29,091 nucleotides of DNA, taken from the NCBI GenBank assembly GCA_031411335.1, contig JANOAX010000003.1, forward strand, positions 1 through 29,091, written 5' to 3'. Below the pieces are notes generated by a model. It saw only the letters and a program-made list of their open reading frames with translations, was not told the DNA's origin and made no database searches. The DNA comes from JAJTFW01 sp031411335. Its GTDB lineage: Bacteria; Bacteroidota; Bacteroidia; AKYH767-A; OLB10. The position numbers were made by a program, and so were the translations under genes. This document shows positions 17,227-25,600 of this stretch, piece by piece (position 1 is the stretch's first letter; each line of letters starts with the position of its first letter).

Positions 17227-18012
17227 TTAGTGTGTTTTTAGTAAAACAGCAAGCTCTTCAAACATTTGCCAACTCAAAGCTTCTGCTCTTAAATCGAGAT
17301 AAGGAATATTCGAGAAATCAGCAGGTAAAATAGGACGCAAAGCATTACGTAACGTTTTTCTTCGTTGATTAAACCCAACTTTAACCACAGTAGTAAACCA
17401 AGATTGATCCACACGCATGGTCATGCGATCGTTGCGTTTCATTCTTAAAATTGCCGACTTCACGCGAGGTGGTGGCGTAAACATATGTTGATCGACCGTA
17501 AATAAATATTCAATCTCAAACCAAGGTTGCAACAACACACTTAAAATTCCATAATCACGATTTCCGGGAGGTGAAGCAATACGTTCGGCTACTTCCTTTT
17601 GAAACATTCCCACCATCAGCGGCACTTTATTCTTGAATTCTAAAATGCGAAATAATATTTGCGTAGAAATATTATAAGGAAAATTACCAATGATGGCAAA
17701 TTGATTCACGAACAACTCGTCTAAATTCATCTGCAAAAAATCACCTTCTATCAAACGATCTTTCAATTCCGGAAAATGCAAATTCAAGTAAGGAATAGAA
17801 TCACGATCGAGTTCTACGGCATATGTAGTGTAAGAGTTATTCGGCAACAAATACTTGGTAAGTACTCCCATCCCTGGACCAATCTCCAACACATCCGTAA
17901 CACCATCGGGCAACTCTAAGGCTTCCACAATCGCCTGCGCGGTATCCTCATCATTTAAAAAATGCTGTCCTAAAAATTTCTTGGCTCTTACATCGCCCGG
18001 CTTCCACGTCAT
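17227..18012 (-). CDS. rsmA: 16S rRNA (adenine1518-N6/adenine1519-N6)-dimethyltransferase
   Basis: RsmA (KsgA) dimethylates two adjacent adenosines near the 3' end of 16S rRNA using S-adenosylmethionine, late in 30S assembly. The 261 residues carry the family signature KKFLGQHFLN (11-20), the SAM-binding motif EIGPGMG (43-49), an acidic ELD at 67-69 and the catalytic NFPY (110-113; NLPY in many homologues). The C-terminal helical domain includes VKVGFNQRRKTLRNAL. Length is normal. The start overlaps the stop of the DUF4286 gene by four bases (ATGA), so the two are translationally coupled. Confidence 0.97.
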   Translation of the reverse strand: MTWKPGDVRAKKFLGQHFLNDEDTAQAIVEALELPDGVTDVLEIGPGMGVLTKYLLPNNSYTTYAVELDRDSIPYLNLHFPELKDRLIEGDFLQMNLDELFVNQFAIIGNFPYNISTQILFRILEFKNKVPLMVGMFQKEVAERIASPPGNRDYGILSVLLQPWFEIEYLFTVDQHMFTPPPRVKSAILRMKRNDRMTMRVDQSWFTTVVKVGFNQRRKTLRNALRPILPADFSNIPYLDLRAEALSWQMFEELAVLLKTH

Positions 18013-18305
18013 ACCACTTCCAATAAAGTGCGAAATGCTGTAAATTTTCCACCGTAATGTTTGGCGGCATCTTCTTGCAATGCGGGTGCAAACTCATCAC
18101 GGTATCGCTCGTAACTCTCCATGTCGTGACAAGTATATTGGATCGCATAAGTGAATCCACCAACTTCTTCCGCCAACACGCGACAAATACGGGCTTCAAA
18201 AAATATTCCTACCTTCAATACATCTGGAATATGTTTCTCTTTCATCCACTTCAACCACTCCACCGACACATCTTCGTCAATACTGACCGTTACATTATAG
18301 ATAAT
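18009..18305 (-). CDS. DUF4286 family protein
   Basis: This is a small protein of 98 residues when started at MIIYNVTVSID (18305). The upstream in-frame ATG at 18341 adds twelve residues lacking family character, so I prefer the internal start. It has the ferredoxin-like pattern of DUF4286: a first strand IIYNVTVSID, a helix WLKWMKEKHIPDVL, the strand ICRVLAEEVGGFTYAIQYTC, and a closing SYERYRDEFAPALQEDAAKHYGGKFTAFRTLLEVV segment (spread over residues 60-98). No catalytic residues stand out and the function is unknown. It overlaps rsmA by 4 bp and follows the TPR gene by 48 bp. Linkage to rsmA suggests co-expression with translation genes. Confidence 0.85.
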   Translation of the reverse strand: MIYNVTVSIDEDVSVEWLKWMKEKHIPDVLKVGIFFEARICRVLAEEVGGFTYAIQYTCHDMESYERYRDEFAPALQEDAAKHYGGKFTAFRTLLEVV

Positions 18306-18353
18306 CATTTTTATAAACTTCATTTGTGATGATCCTTGCAACCATCAACTCTA

Positions 18354-20177
18354 TTAATTAATTTTATCTCCGCGCAACACTCTGAATCGCTTTCTGGCAT
18401 CAACAACAAAAAGACTTCCTGGATATTTAGTAAGTAATGTTTCATACAACACTTTCGCTTTTTCCTTATCGTCTAATTTATTTTCATTTAAATCTGCCAA
18501 TTGAAATAGGGCATCATCCGCTAAAATATCGTCAGGATACTTATCAATAATATCTTGTAAATAGACAAGCGCTTCTGTAAATCTTCCTTTTGATTTTAAG
18601 ATTTGCGCTTTCTTAAACCATGCCTCATCAGTTAATGAATGATTGGGAAATCCATTTATCAAACTGTCCAACACCATTAAAGCAAGACTATCTTTATTCT
18701 GAAAATCCAACAAATCGGCTCTGGAATAGACGATCATCGCTGCATTGGAAGTATCTAAATTGGTATTGTCGGTGATTAGCAATGCTAGAGACAAAGCATC
18801 ATTAGATATCAACTGACTCGTGGCTGCTTTCAACACATTTAGTTGATCTTTTGCCCAATCGAATTCACCTAAGTAATACGACAATCTTGAGTTACGAAAC
18901 TTTGCTTCACGACCTAATATATCATTCTTGAAATCTTTGTCAACTTGTCCATAAAGTAATGCAGCATCCCACACCAGTCCATCAAAAACATAAATATCGG
19001 CTAATTCCAATTTACATTCTGCTTTAAACTGCGATTTTAAATTAGGTAACTCAATCGTTTCATTTAACAATTCAATGGCTGTATCCGTATTGAATAAATA
19101 AAACGCTTCCAAATGTGCATATCCGCGAATGAGAGGAGCTGTAGCAACATTCTTTCCCAACTCAGATAAAGTGGTAACATAATCTTGTTTGAGACGAAGT
19201 AAATCGGCCTGTGAATAATTTCCAGAAGTAGTTACACGCTCATTCACTGCATTGATCAATTCCATGCGCGCGGTTGTGTAATTAATATTCAACGATCCCT
19301 TTTCAACCACATACTGAAAACATTTTTCGGCAGTTAAAAAATCTTTATTACTAACTGCTGTACGACCTAAATTTAAAAGACGATCACCATTCTCGGCTAA
19401 ACGTTTATCCAATCCTTTCGCTTGAATAAACGCCGACTCAAAATCCTTTTCCTGTAAAAACAACCACAGCAAAAGTTCGCTATACTTCGATTCATTAGGA
19501 TATTTTTGAATGCTTCTCAACAAACTTTGTCGAACCAAATCACTCATATTTCCACTCAAATCATTTGCTATTTTATTTTGCAAAATGGTTTGAATATTGG
19601 GAAGATAGCCAGGATTAAAATCAATCATCGTAATGTACTCGTTCACCATCTCATTAAACTTTCCCAACTGACCATAAGCTTCTGCCAACTCGAATGAAAA
19701 TGGATAAGCGCCTTTTAATAATTTTCTTCCTTCCAAATAAGTAGCTACTGCATAATCGAACATCTGATTTTTAGTGAATGCATTTCCCAACAAATTCACT
19801 TGATTAATATCAGGCTTCAAATTATTGATTGCTTCTTCATACACTTTCTTTGCGTCGTTATTCTTACCCTCTACATCATAAAGCAATCCTAAGTCGATGC
19901 GAATAGAAGGATCTTGCGGAAACTTTTTCTGGTGCTTTCGAATTAATTTTTCTGCTTTTTCAAAATCCTTCAATGCGATTAAACATTTAGAATATCCAGA
20001 ATAAGCAGTAAAAGGATCTTGATCATAAAATTTTTCAAAGTACACAACCGCCTTATCAAACTCTCCAGTACTAAAATATTGATTAGCTAATTCAGCATTC
20101 GATTGTCCGGGTTGTGCAAATACACCTTGCGAACCGAGGGCAATAAACAGAATTAAAAATGCGAGTATTTTTTTCAT
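18354..20177 (-). CDS. Secreted or periplasmic tetratricopeptide-repeat protein
   Basis: The 607-residue protein has a signal peptide (MKKILAFLILFIALGSQGVFAQ). Helical TPR units then run along the whole length, for example ANQYFSTGEFDKAVVYFEKFYDQDP (about 31-55) and, at the C-terminus, AWFKKAQILKSKGRFTEALVYLQDIIDKYPDD followed by a BamD/YbgF-like unit ending in FRVLRGDKIN. There is no lipobox Cys after the signal, so it is probably soluble in the periplasm. TPR arrays bind protein partners; the partner is unknown. Its ATG overlaps the serS stop by 4 bp (ATGA at 20174-20177), so the two are co-translated. Confidence 0.9.
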   Translation of the reverse strand: MKKILAFLILFIALGSQGVFAQPGQSNAELANQYFSTGEFDKAVVYFEKFYDQDPFTAYSGYSKCLIALKDFEKAEKLIRKHQKKFPQDPSIRIDLGLLYDVEGKNNDAKKVYEEAINNLKPDINQVNLLGNAFTKNQMFDYAVATYLEGRKLLKGAYPFSFELAEAYGQLGKFNEMVNEYITMIDFNPGYLPNIQTILQNKIANDLSGNMSDLVRQSLLRSIQKYPNESKYSELLLWLFLQEKDFESAFIQAKGLDKRLAENGDRLLNLGRTAVSNKDFLTAEKCFQYVVEKGSLNINYTTARMELINAVNERVTTSGNYSQADLLRLKQDYVTTLSELGKNVATAPLIRGYAHLEAFYLFNTDTAIELLNETIELPNLKSQFKAECKLELADIYVFDGLVWDAALLYGQVDKDFKNDILGREAKFRNSRLSYYLGEFDWAKDQLNVLKAATSQLISNDALSLALLITDNTNLDTSNAAMIVYSRADLLDFQNKDSLALMVLDSLINGFPNHSLTDEAWFKKAQILKSKGRFTEALVYLQDIIDKYPDDILADDALFQLADLNENKLDDKEKAKVLYETLLTKYPGSLFVVDARKRFRVLRGDKIN

Positions 20178-21448
20178 TTAATAGTATCAAATCCAGTATA
20201 CGGAACTAAAGCAGCAGGGATACGAATTCCATCCTTAGTTTGATTATTTTCTAACAAGGAAGCCACGATACGAGGTAACGCTAACGCAGAGCCATTTAGT
20301 GTATGTGCTAAAACTGGCTTTTCATTTCCTTCACGATAACGCAATTTTAAACGATTTGCTTGGAAAGATTCGAAATTGGAAACAGAACTCACCTCTAACC
20401 ATCTCTTTTGCGCTCCACTCCAAACTTCCATATCATACGTTAATGCCGAAGCAAAACTCATATCGCCCCCGCATAATTTCAAAGTGCGGTATGGAAGCTC
20501 GAGCAAATCCAATAAACTACAAACATAGTTTCGCATCTCTTCCAGAATTTTATAACTTGAATTAGGATGTGCAATTTGAACAATCTCCACTTTGTCGAAT
20601 TGATGTAAACGATTTAATCCACGTACATGCGCGCCGTATGATCCTGCTTCTCTGCGAAAACACGGTGTGTAAGCCGTGCACTTAATGGGCATGTCTTCTG
20701 CTTTCACAATGGTATCACGAAAAATATTAGTTACGGGAACTTCTGCAGTTGGAATTAAATATAAATTATCAGCAGTCACGTGATACATCTGCCCTTCTTT
20801 ATCGGGAAGTTGTCCGGTACCAAATCCAGATTCTTCATTGATTAAAATGGGCGGTTGAATTTCATAATAACCTGCTTTTGTTGCTTGATCAAGAAAGAAA
20901 TTTATCAATGCTCGTTGCAATTTTGCTCCTTGTCCTTTGTAAACTGGAAATCCAGCACCTGCAATTTTATTTCCTAATTCAAAATCGATTATATCATACT
21001 TGGCCGTTAATTCCCAATGCGGTAATGCATCATCGTCGAGCTTCGGCATATTTTTCTCATTCAAGAAAACGACTTCATTCTCTTCGGGTGTTTTACCAGG
21101 AGGAACAGAAGGAGAAGGAATATTGGGAAGTACCACTAATGCATTCTTCAAATCATCTTCCAATTTAGCTAATTTCTCCTCGAGCCCTTTTGCTAATTCC
21201 TTGATGGCCGTACTGCGATTACGCATATCATCCGCTTCCGCTTTCTTTCCCGACTTAAACAATTCGCCAATCTGCTTAGCCAAAGTATTCTGCTCCGACA
21301 AAAGCATTTCTACTTCCGTTTGAGCCTTTCTTTTCTCTTGGTCAAGCGCAATAATTTCTTCTATAGCTGCTGTTGCATCTATATTTTTAATGGCTAATCT
21401 GTTGATTACATCCTGCTTGTTTTCACGGATATACGCTAACTGAATCAT
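20174..21448 (-). CDS. serS: Seryl-tRNA synthetase
   Basis: SerS charges tRNA-Ser with serine and ATP in the cytoplasm. The 424 residues start with the typical IQLAYIRENKQDVINRL, followed by the long antiparallel coiled-coil tRNA arm (about 30-105). The class II core then has YEIQPPILINEESGFGTGQLP, TAEVPVTN, motif 2 CFRREAGSYGAHVRGLNRLHQFDKVEI (about 264-290) and motif 3 LNGSALALPRIVASLLEN (about 384-401). Length is normal. It heads a probable operon serS-TPR-DUF4286-rsmA, and its ATG is 21 bp downstream of a TACATTTG -7 box. The pnp gene is divergent on the other side. Confidence 0.98.
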   Translation of the reverse strand: MIQLAYIRENKQDVINRLAIKNIDATAAIEEIIALDQEKRKAQTEVEMLLSEQNTLAKQIGELFKSGKKAEADDMRNRSTAIKELAKGLEEKLAKLEDDLKNALVVLPNIPSPSVPPGKTPEENEVVFLNEKNMPKLDDDALPHWELTAKYDIIDFELGNKIAGAGFPVYKGQGAKLQRALINFFLDQATKAGYYEIQPPILINEESGFGTGQLPDKEGQMYHVTADNLYLIPTAEVPVTNIFRDTIVKAEDMPIKCTAYTPCFRREAGSYGAHVRGLNRLHQFDKVEIVQIAHPNSSYKILEEMRNYVCSLLDLLELPYRTLKLCGGDMSFASALTYDMEVWSGAQKRWLEVSSVSNFESFQANRLKLRYREGNEKPVLAHTLNGSALALPRIVASLLENNQTKDGIRIPAALVPYTGFDTIK

Positions 21449-21468
21449 AAACTTTTTCGAATGAAGTG

Positions 21469-21476
21469 CAAATGTA
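21469..21476 (-). promoter_or_regulatory. -7 box of the serS operon promoter
   Basis: The minus strand reads TACATTTG, a full TAnnTTTG match, in the 65-bp divergent gap before serS. The predicted leader is about 15 nt. No TTG -33 element is evident at the usual distance. Confidence 0.45.
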
Positions 21477-21513
21477 GCCGTTTTTCATCGTTCTTATCAC
21501 CTAATTTTGGCGG

Positions 21514-22326
21514 ATGAACTCAGAAATTATTCAATCAAATGATTTCTTAAAAAAATTTGCTTCCCCTCAGGGTGCAGTGGGAATAATTATGGGTACAGGC
21601 TTGCATCAGTTGGCTAAATCCATCAAGATCAGAGAGGCCATCGATTATTCTATGATCCCTCATTTTCCAACGAGTACGGTGGAATCGCATAAAGGGAAAC
21701 TCCTTTTCGGGACTATTGAAGGAAGAGAAGTGATCGCCATGCAAGGACGCTTTCATTTTTATGAAGGCTATTCCATGCAACAAATCACTCTGCCTGTGCG
21801 AGTTATGAAGCAATTGGGCGTAAATACTTTAATTGTTTCCAATGCCGCAGGTGCTTTAAACCCATCTTACCAAAAAGGAGAATTGATGCTCATTGAAGAT
21901 CATATTCATATGCAAAGTAGCAATCCACTAATTGGAAAAAATGTTGAAGAAATGGGTCCACGATTTCCAGATATGAGCGCCCCCTATGATGCACTTCTAA
22001 GAGCAGAAATCAAGAAAATAGCAGCAGAAAATTCGATTCGATTGCAAGAGGGCGTTTATGTTTCTGTAAATGGACCGATGTTGGAAACAAGAGCAGAATA
22101 TCGATACTTGAGAACTATTGGTGCCGATGCGGTAGGCATGAGTACAACGCCAGAAATTATTGTTGCCCGACACATGAATATGCGATGTGTAGGTATCTCA
22201 GTTTTGACCGATGTATGTGATCCCGATCATTTGTCACCAGTTACATTAGAAGAAATTATTGCCATTGCTGAAAGTGCTGACCCCATCTTGAGTAAAATAG
22301 TAAGTCGATTAATTGCAACGTTATGA
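21514..22326 (+). CDS. Purine nucleoside phosphorylase (trimeric PNP family)
   Basis: The enzyme cleaves purine (deoxy)nucleosides with phosphate to free base and (deoxy)ribose 1-phosphate in purine salvage. The 270 residues show the phosphate loop MGTGLHQLA (26-34), GRFHFYEGYS (78-87), SNAAGALNP (109-117), GPMLETRAEYR (187-197, with Glu191 aligned to human Glu201) and VGMSTTPEIIVARH (207-220). The position equal to human Asn243 is Asp233 (SVLTD), which may widen base specificity. The glycine after GSGL is His31 here. The stop overlaps the next ATG by 4 bp. A TAATTTTG box at 21502-21509 is only four bases before the ATG, suggesting a very short leader or leaderless mRNA. Confidence 0.94.
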   Translation: MNSEIIQSNDFLKKFASPQGAVGIIMGTGLHQLAKSIKIREAIDYSMIPHFPTSTVESHKGKLLFGTIEGREVIAMQGRFHFYEGYSMQQITLPVRVMKQLGVNTLIVSNAAGALNPSYQKGELMLIEDHIHMQSSNPLIGKNVEEMGPRFPDMSAPYDALLRAEIKKIAAENSIRLQEGVYVSVNGPMLETRAEYRYLRTIGADAVGMSTTPEIIVARHMNMRCVGISVLTDVCDPDHLSPVTLEEIIAIAESADPILSKIVSRLIATL

Positions 22327-22838
22327 ACGAATATTTCAAGACTTGCGCCATTCTTTTTTTCACTGGAATAAAAACAGGGATTCAACCTGCATTAGTGTTT
22401 AATGAATCTACTCAACTTTCTATTCAAGAATTAATTGCTCAGCACAATTTAAATTTTGAAATTTTACAGGCAGATGGAATTCAAGTTGCCAATGATTGGC
22501 CCAATAGTAACTCGCATTCAACAGAAATTGAAAAATATTTATGCGCTGGATATTCAAAAAAATTCAACGAAGGATTTAGAAAAGTAATTGGAGTTTTTTC
22601 GATGCCATCACTACTCTCATCAAAGCATATTGAAGAAGCAATGCTAAGCATTCGACCTTTGGATTTTTGTGTAGGTCCGGATTCGCATGGTGGAATTTAT
22701 TTATTGGGTATGAATACTTACGAAGAAAAATTAATTCTCAACCAACCATGGCTAGGCACAACACTCAGTAAATCAATCATTCGTGAAATCGGAAATCAAA
22801 AAAAAATAACTTATAAATTACCAACGCTCGGAATCTAG
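22323..22838 (+). CDS. Divergent DUF2064 (glycosyltransferase-like) protein
   Basis: The 171 residues match the C-terminal core of DUF2064 GT-A-like proteins: KFNEGFRKVIGVFSMPSL (80-97), HIEEAM, VGPDSHGGIYLLGM (117-130) and a PW.GTTLS stretch (about 142-150). It differs in two ways from usual members. The N-terminal K.P..GR.KTRL signature is absent, and the metal-binding G(N/D)D.P segment reads VFSMP, losing the acidic residues. It is also about 30 residues short. Catalysis is doubtful. It is coupled to pnp by an ATGA overlap, and a 54-bp gap leads to the dehydrogenase. No function can be given with confidence. Confidence 0.7.
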   Translation: MNEYFKTCAILFFTGIKTGIQPALVFNESTQLSIQELIAQHNLNFEILQADGIQVANDWPNSNSHSTEIEKYLCAGYSKKFNEGFRKVIGVFSMPSLLSSKHIEEAMLSIRPLDFCVGPDSHGGIYLLGMNTYEEKLILNQPWLGTTLSKSIIREIGNQKKITYKLPTLGI

Positions 22839-22892
22839 TTCATTAATAGAGTGAAAATAGATTTCTTTGCACTATAATTCAATCAAGAAAAG

Positions 22893-24110
22893 ATGTTAAC
22901 CTTGCTCCAACAATTTGAAGATAAGAAGCCTGAAATAATTTACGAATGGAATGATCCACAATCGGAAGCCTGCGGATGGATCGTAATCAACTCATTACGT
23001 GGTGGCGCTGCTGGCGGAGGAACTCGCATGCGAAAAGGATTAGATCGACGTGAAGTAGAATCATTAGCGAAAACCATGGAAATTAAATTCACGGTTGCAG
23101 GTCCACCCATTGGAGGAGCAAAATCTGGAATTAATTTCGATCCACGTGATCCACGTAAAGAAGAAGTATTGAAACGTTGGTTCAAAGCAGCCATGCCTTT
23201 ACTTAAAAATTATTATGGTACTGGTGGCGATCTTTTCGTAGATGAAATTCACGAAGTAATTCCGATTACTGCTGAACTTGGACTATTACATCCACAGGAA
23301 GGTGTGGTGAATGGACATTTCAAAAGTGAAGGAACAGAACGATCAGAGAGAATTCAAAAACTTCAAAAAGGAGTAAGTTTAATGGTTGAAGATCCACGTT
23401 ATGTTCCTGCGGGTTCATCGTATACCATTGCCGATATGATTACGGGATATGGAGTTGCTCAATCGGTCATTCATTTTTACAAGTTACAGGGAGATGGTAT
23501 TAAAGGAAAAAAAGTAGTGGTACAAGGATGGGGAAATGTTGGTGCAGCAGCAGGGTTTTATCTCTCACAAGCTGGTGGATTACTTACAGGAATTGTAGAT
23601 CGCAGCGGTGGTGTATTAAATGAAAATGGATTTACGCATGATGAAGTCATCAGTCTTTTTCACTCACGAACAAAAAATATGTTTGAAGGATTTACCAAGG
23701 TAGATGATATTCAAGAATCGTTTTGGAAACAGAAAGCTGATGTATTTATTCCTGCAGCAGCTTCACGTTTAGTGACTCTTGATCAAGCGAGCGACTTGTA
23801 TGATGGCGGATTGAAAGTAATTGCATGTGGAGCGAATGTTCCTTTTGCAGATACTGAAATTTTCTTCGGACCGATTAGTCGATTTGCAGATCATCATATG
23901 AGTGTGATCCCTGATTTTATTTCCAACTGCGGAATGGCAAGAGTGTTTGCTTATTTGATGAGCAATCCAAAAGAAGTAACTGCTGAAGGAATCTTTACTG
24001 ACGTTGCCAAAACCATTCATCAAGCCTTGGATAATATTTACAAAATCAATCAAGGCAAAAAAGATATAACGGCTAGCGGATACGAAATTGCATTGAAGCA
24101 ATTATTATAA
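22893..24110 (+). CDS. Glu/Leu/Phe/Val dehydrogenase family protein
   Basis: Members of this family oxidatively deaminate amino acids to 2-oxo acids with NAD(P)+. The 405 residues have the dimerisation/catalytic domain first, with GGAAGGGTRMRKGL (37-50), substrate-binding Lys65 in MEIKFTVAGPPIGG and catalytic Lys77 in GGAKSGI. Asp113 in GTGGDLFVDE is the likely catalytic acid. The Rossmann domain follows with QGWGNVGAAAG (211-221) and an acidic residue Asp236 at the end of the second strand, favouring NAD+. I cannot tell glutamate from branched-chain substrate preference by eye. It is 16 bp upstream of the MscS gene, so the two are probably one transcript. Confidence 0.9.
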   Translation: MLTLLQQFEDKKPEIIYEWNDPQSEACGWIVINSLRGGAAGGGTRMRKGLDRREVESLAKTMEIKFTVAGPPIGGAKSGINFDPRDPRKEEVLKRWFKAAMPLLKNYYGTGGDLFVDEIHEVIPITAELGLLHPQEGVVNGHFKSEGTERSERIQKLQKGVSLMVEDPRYVPAGSSYTIADMITGYGVAQSVIHFYKLQGDGIKGKKVVVQGWGNVGAAAGFYLSQAGGLLTGIVDRSGGVLNENGFTHDEVISLFHSRTKNMFEGFTKVDDIQESFWKQKADVFIPAAASRLVTLDQASDLYDGGLKVIACGANVPFADTEIFFGPISRFADHHMSVIPDFISNCGMARVFAYLMSNPKEVTAEGIFTDVAKTIHQALDNIYKINQGKKDITASGYEIALKQLL

Positions 24111-24126
24111 ATTTGAATTTAGTAAG

Positions 24127-25212
24127 ATGGATGAAAATTGGTTAAATCAGGTCTACTTTGAGAATGATGTTCGCAGCTACCTGTTGTTTTTTACCATCAT
24201 TCTTGCAGGTATCATTTTAAAAAGATTTGTTTCTTTCCACTTATCTGGACTTTTTTACCGCGCTATAAAAAAACGTGTAGCCGGAGTAGATGTAAAAATG
24301 CTTCGCCATTTATTGCGCAAGCCATTTGGGTTGTTTGTTATTTTACTTAGCGCATACCTTGCATGCAAACAACTTCATTATCCAGAAAGTTGGCATTTGC
24401 CTTCAGAAGAAAAATTTGGAATACGACTCGTTATCTGGAGAACATTTCAATTATCCATTTTCATTTCGATTACTTGGATCGTTTTACGTTTTATCGATTT
24501 CTTTGGAATTGTTTTGGCTCATCGGGTAGGAATTCAAGATTCCCAAAACGACAATAAAATCATTCCGTTCATGCGTGAAGCCATCAAAATAATAGTCATT
24601 ATTTTGAGTTTCTTTATCATCCTCGGTACCATCTTTGAAGTGAATGTAGCCTCTCTCATTGCTGGATTGGGTATCGGTGGACTTGCATTAGCACTTGCAG
24701 CAAAAGAAAGCATTGAAAATTTATTAGCATCATTCACCATCTTCCTAGACAAACCATTTTCTACTGGAGATTTAGTGAAAGTAGGAACTGTTAAAGGTTC
24801 CGTAGAAAAAATTGGATTCAGAAGTACACAAATCAGAACCCTTGACCGAACCATCTTTTCCATTCCCAACAAAAAAATGATTGATTCGGATGTAGAGAAT
24901 GTTAGTCAACGCAATATGATTCGTGCTAGTTTCACGGTACTCATCCGCTTTGATACACCCACATCAAAAATTGAAAAATTCAGACATGAGATTTATTCCT
25001 TTCTAACGAATCTTGACTATGTATCTACGACCACACCTCCGTATATCCATATTGAAAATTTCACCATTCAAGGTGTTGAGATGAAATTTATTTACTTCAT
25101 TGAGTCCATCGATTTCACTTATTTCAGTGAAAAAAGAGAGTTCATCTTTTTAAAAATTTTGGATACCGCACAACAAGAAGAGATCAAATTGGGTATTCGG
25201 GATATTCCATAA
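24127..25212 (+). CDS. Small-conductance mechanosensitive channel (MscS family)
   Basis: This 361-residue inner-membrane channel protects against hypo-osmotic shock. Hydrophobic segments lie at about 17-35, 66-82, 104-131 and 151-170. The pore helix reads VASLIAGLGIGGLALALAAKESIENLL (174-200, glycine/alanine packing as in TM3 of MscS). The beta domain follows (FTIFLDKPFSTGDLVKVG, then GFRSTQIRTLDRTIFSIPNKKM), then a cytoplasmic alpha/beta domain. There is at least one more membrane segment than in E. coli MscS. It closely follows the dehydrogenase gene with no terminator between. A long hairpin lies 26 bp past the stop. Confidence 0.94.
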   Translation: MDENWLNQVYFENDVRSYLLFFTIILAGIILKRFVSFHLSGLFYRAIKKRVAGVDVKMLRHLLRKPFGLFVILLSAYLACKQLHYPESWHLPSEEKFGIRLVIWRTFQLSIFISITWIVLRFIDFFGIVLAHRVGIQDSQNDNKIIPFMREAIKIIVIILSFFIILGTIFEVNVASLIAGLGIGGLALALAAKESIENLLASFTIFLDKPFSTGDLVKVGTVKGSVEKIGFRSTQIRTLDRTIFSIPNKKMIDSDVENVSQRNMIRASFTVLIRFDTPTSKIEKFRHEIYSFLTNLDYVSTTTPPYIHIENFTIQGVEMKFIYFIESIDFTYFSEKREFIFLKILDTAQQEEIKLGIRDIP

Positions 25213-25238
25213 TTTAGGATTAAACTCCAACTTTAATA

Positions 25239-25288
25239 AGCCTTCTTTGCTTAAATTGGATTACATCCAATTTTAGGCAAAGAAGGCT
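25239..25288 (+). terminator. Long hairpin after the MscS gene
   Basis: The arms at 25239-25260 and 25266-25288 pair almost completely (outer part AGCCTTCTTTGC with GCAAAGAAGGCT, inner AAATTGGA with TCCAATTT) around a 5-nt loop, with one small bulge. No T tract follows on the plus strand, so it may act as an RNA-protecting 3' end or an atypical terminator. Confidence 0.5.
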
Positions 25289-25309
25289 GTATGTAGGGGA
25301 TGAATTCTC

Positions 25310-25338
25310 ATAGGGGGGCATTAAAATACGCCCCCTAT
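25310..25338 (+). terminator. GC-rich hairpin, possible second terminator
   Basis: ATAGGGGGGC (25310-25319) pairs with GCCCCCTAT (25330-25338) with one bulged G and a 10-nt loop. A run of six T follows 15 bp later. It is likely a backup terminator of the gdh-mscS transcript. Confidence 0.45.
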
Positions 25339-25394
25339 TATACGGTTTTGCGGTTTTTTATAGGATGTAAAAGTCAATTAAGCCATACTCATTA

Positions 25395-25500
25395 ACTCTC
25401 CCTTCTCCGACTCTCCCACACTCCGACTCTCCTTCCCGATAGCTATCGGGACTCTTACTCTCCCATCTCCCACTCTGCGACTCTCCTACTCTAACTCCCT
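25395..25500. repeat. CT-rich imperfect repeat tract around a palindrome
   Basis: The plus strand is almost pure pyrimidine with recurring ACTCTCC. CGACTCTCC occurs exactly at 25408-25416, 25424-25432 and 25478-25486. In the middle, TCCCGATAGCTATCGGGA (25434-25451) is a perfect 18-bp palindrome. No ORF or promoter is seen. Confidence 0.75.
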
Positions 25501-25600
25501 ACTAACACCACTTCGTGAATTACTAATTTCAATAATAAACGAGTATATTCAAAAAAATTACTATTTTTAAAATCGAATTAGAGAACCATCGCCATTTTAT

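Larger units (their letters stand above)
25213..25600. other. Non-coding intergenic stretch with hairpins and CT-rich repeats
   Basis: This 388-bp gap has no convincing ORF. It holds two hairpins (25239-25288 and 25310-25338), a run of six T at 25354-25359, a CT-rich repeat tract with a palindrome (25395-25500) and about 100 AT-rich bases before the next gene. I found no clear TAnnTTTG promoter there. Confidence 0.7.
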
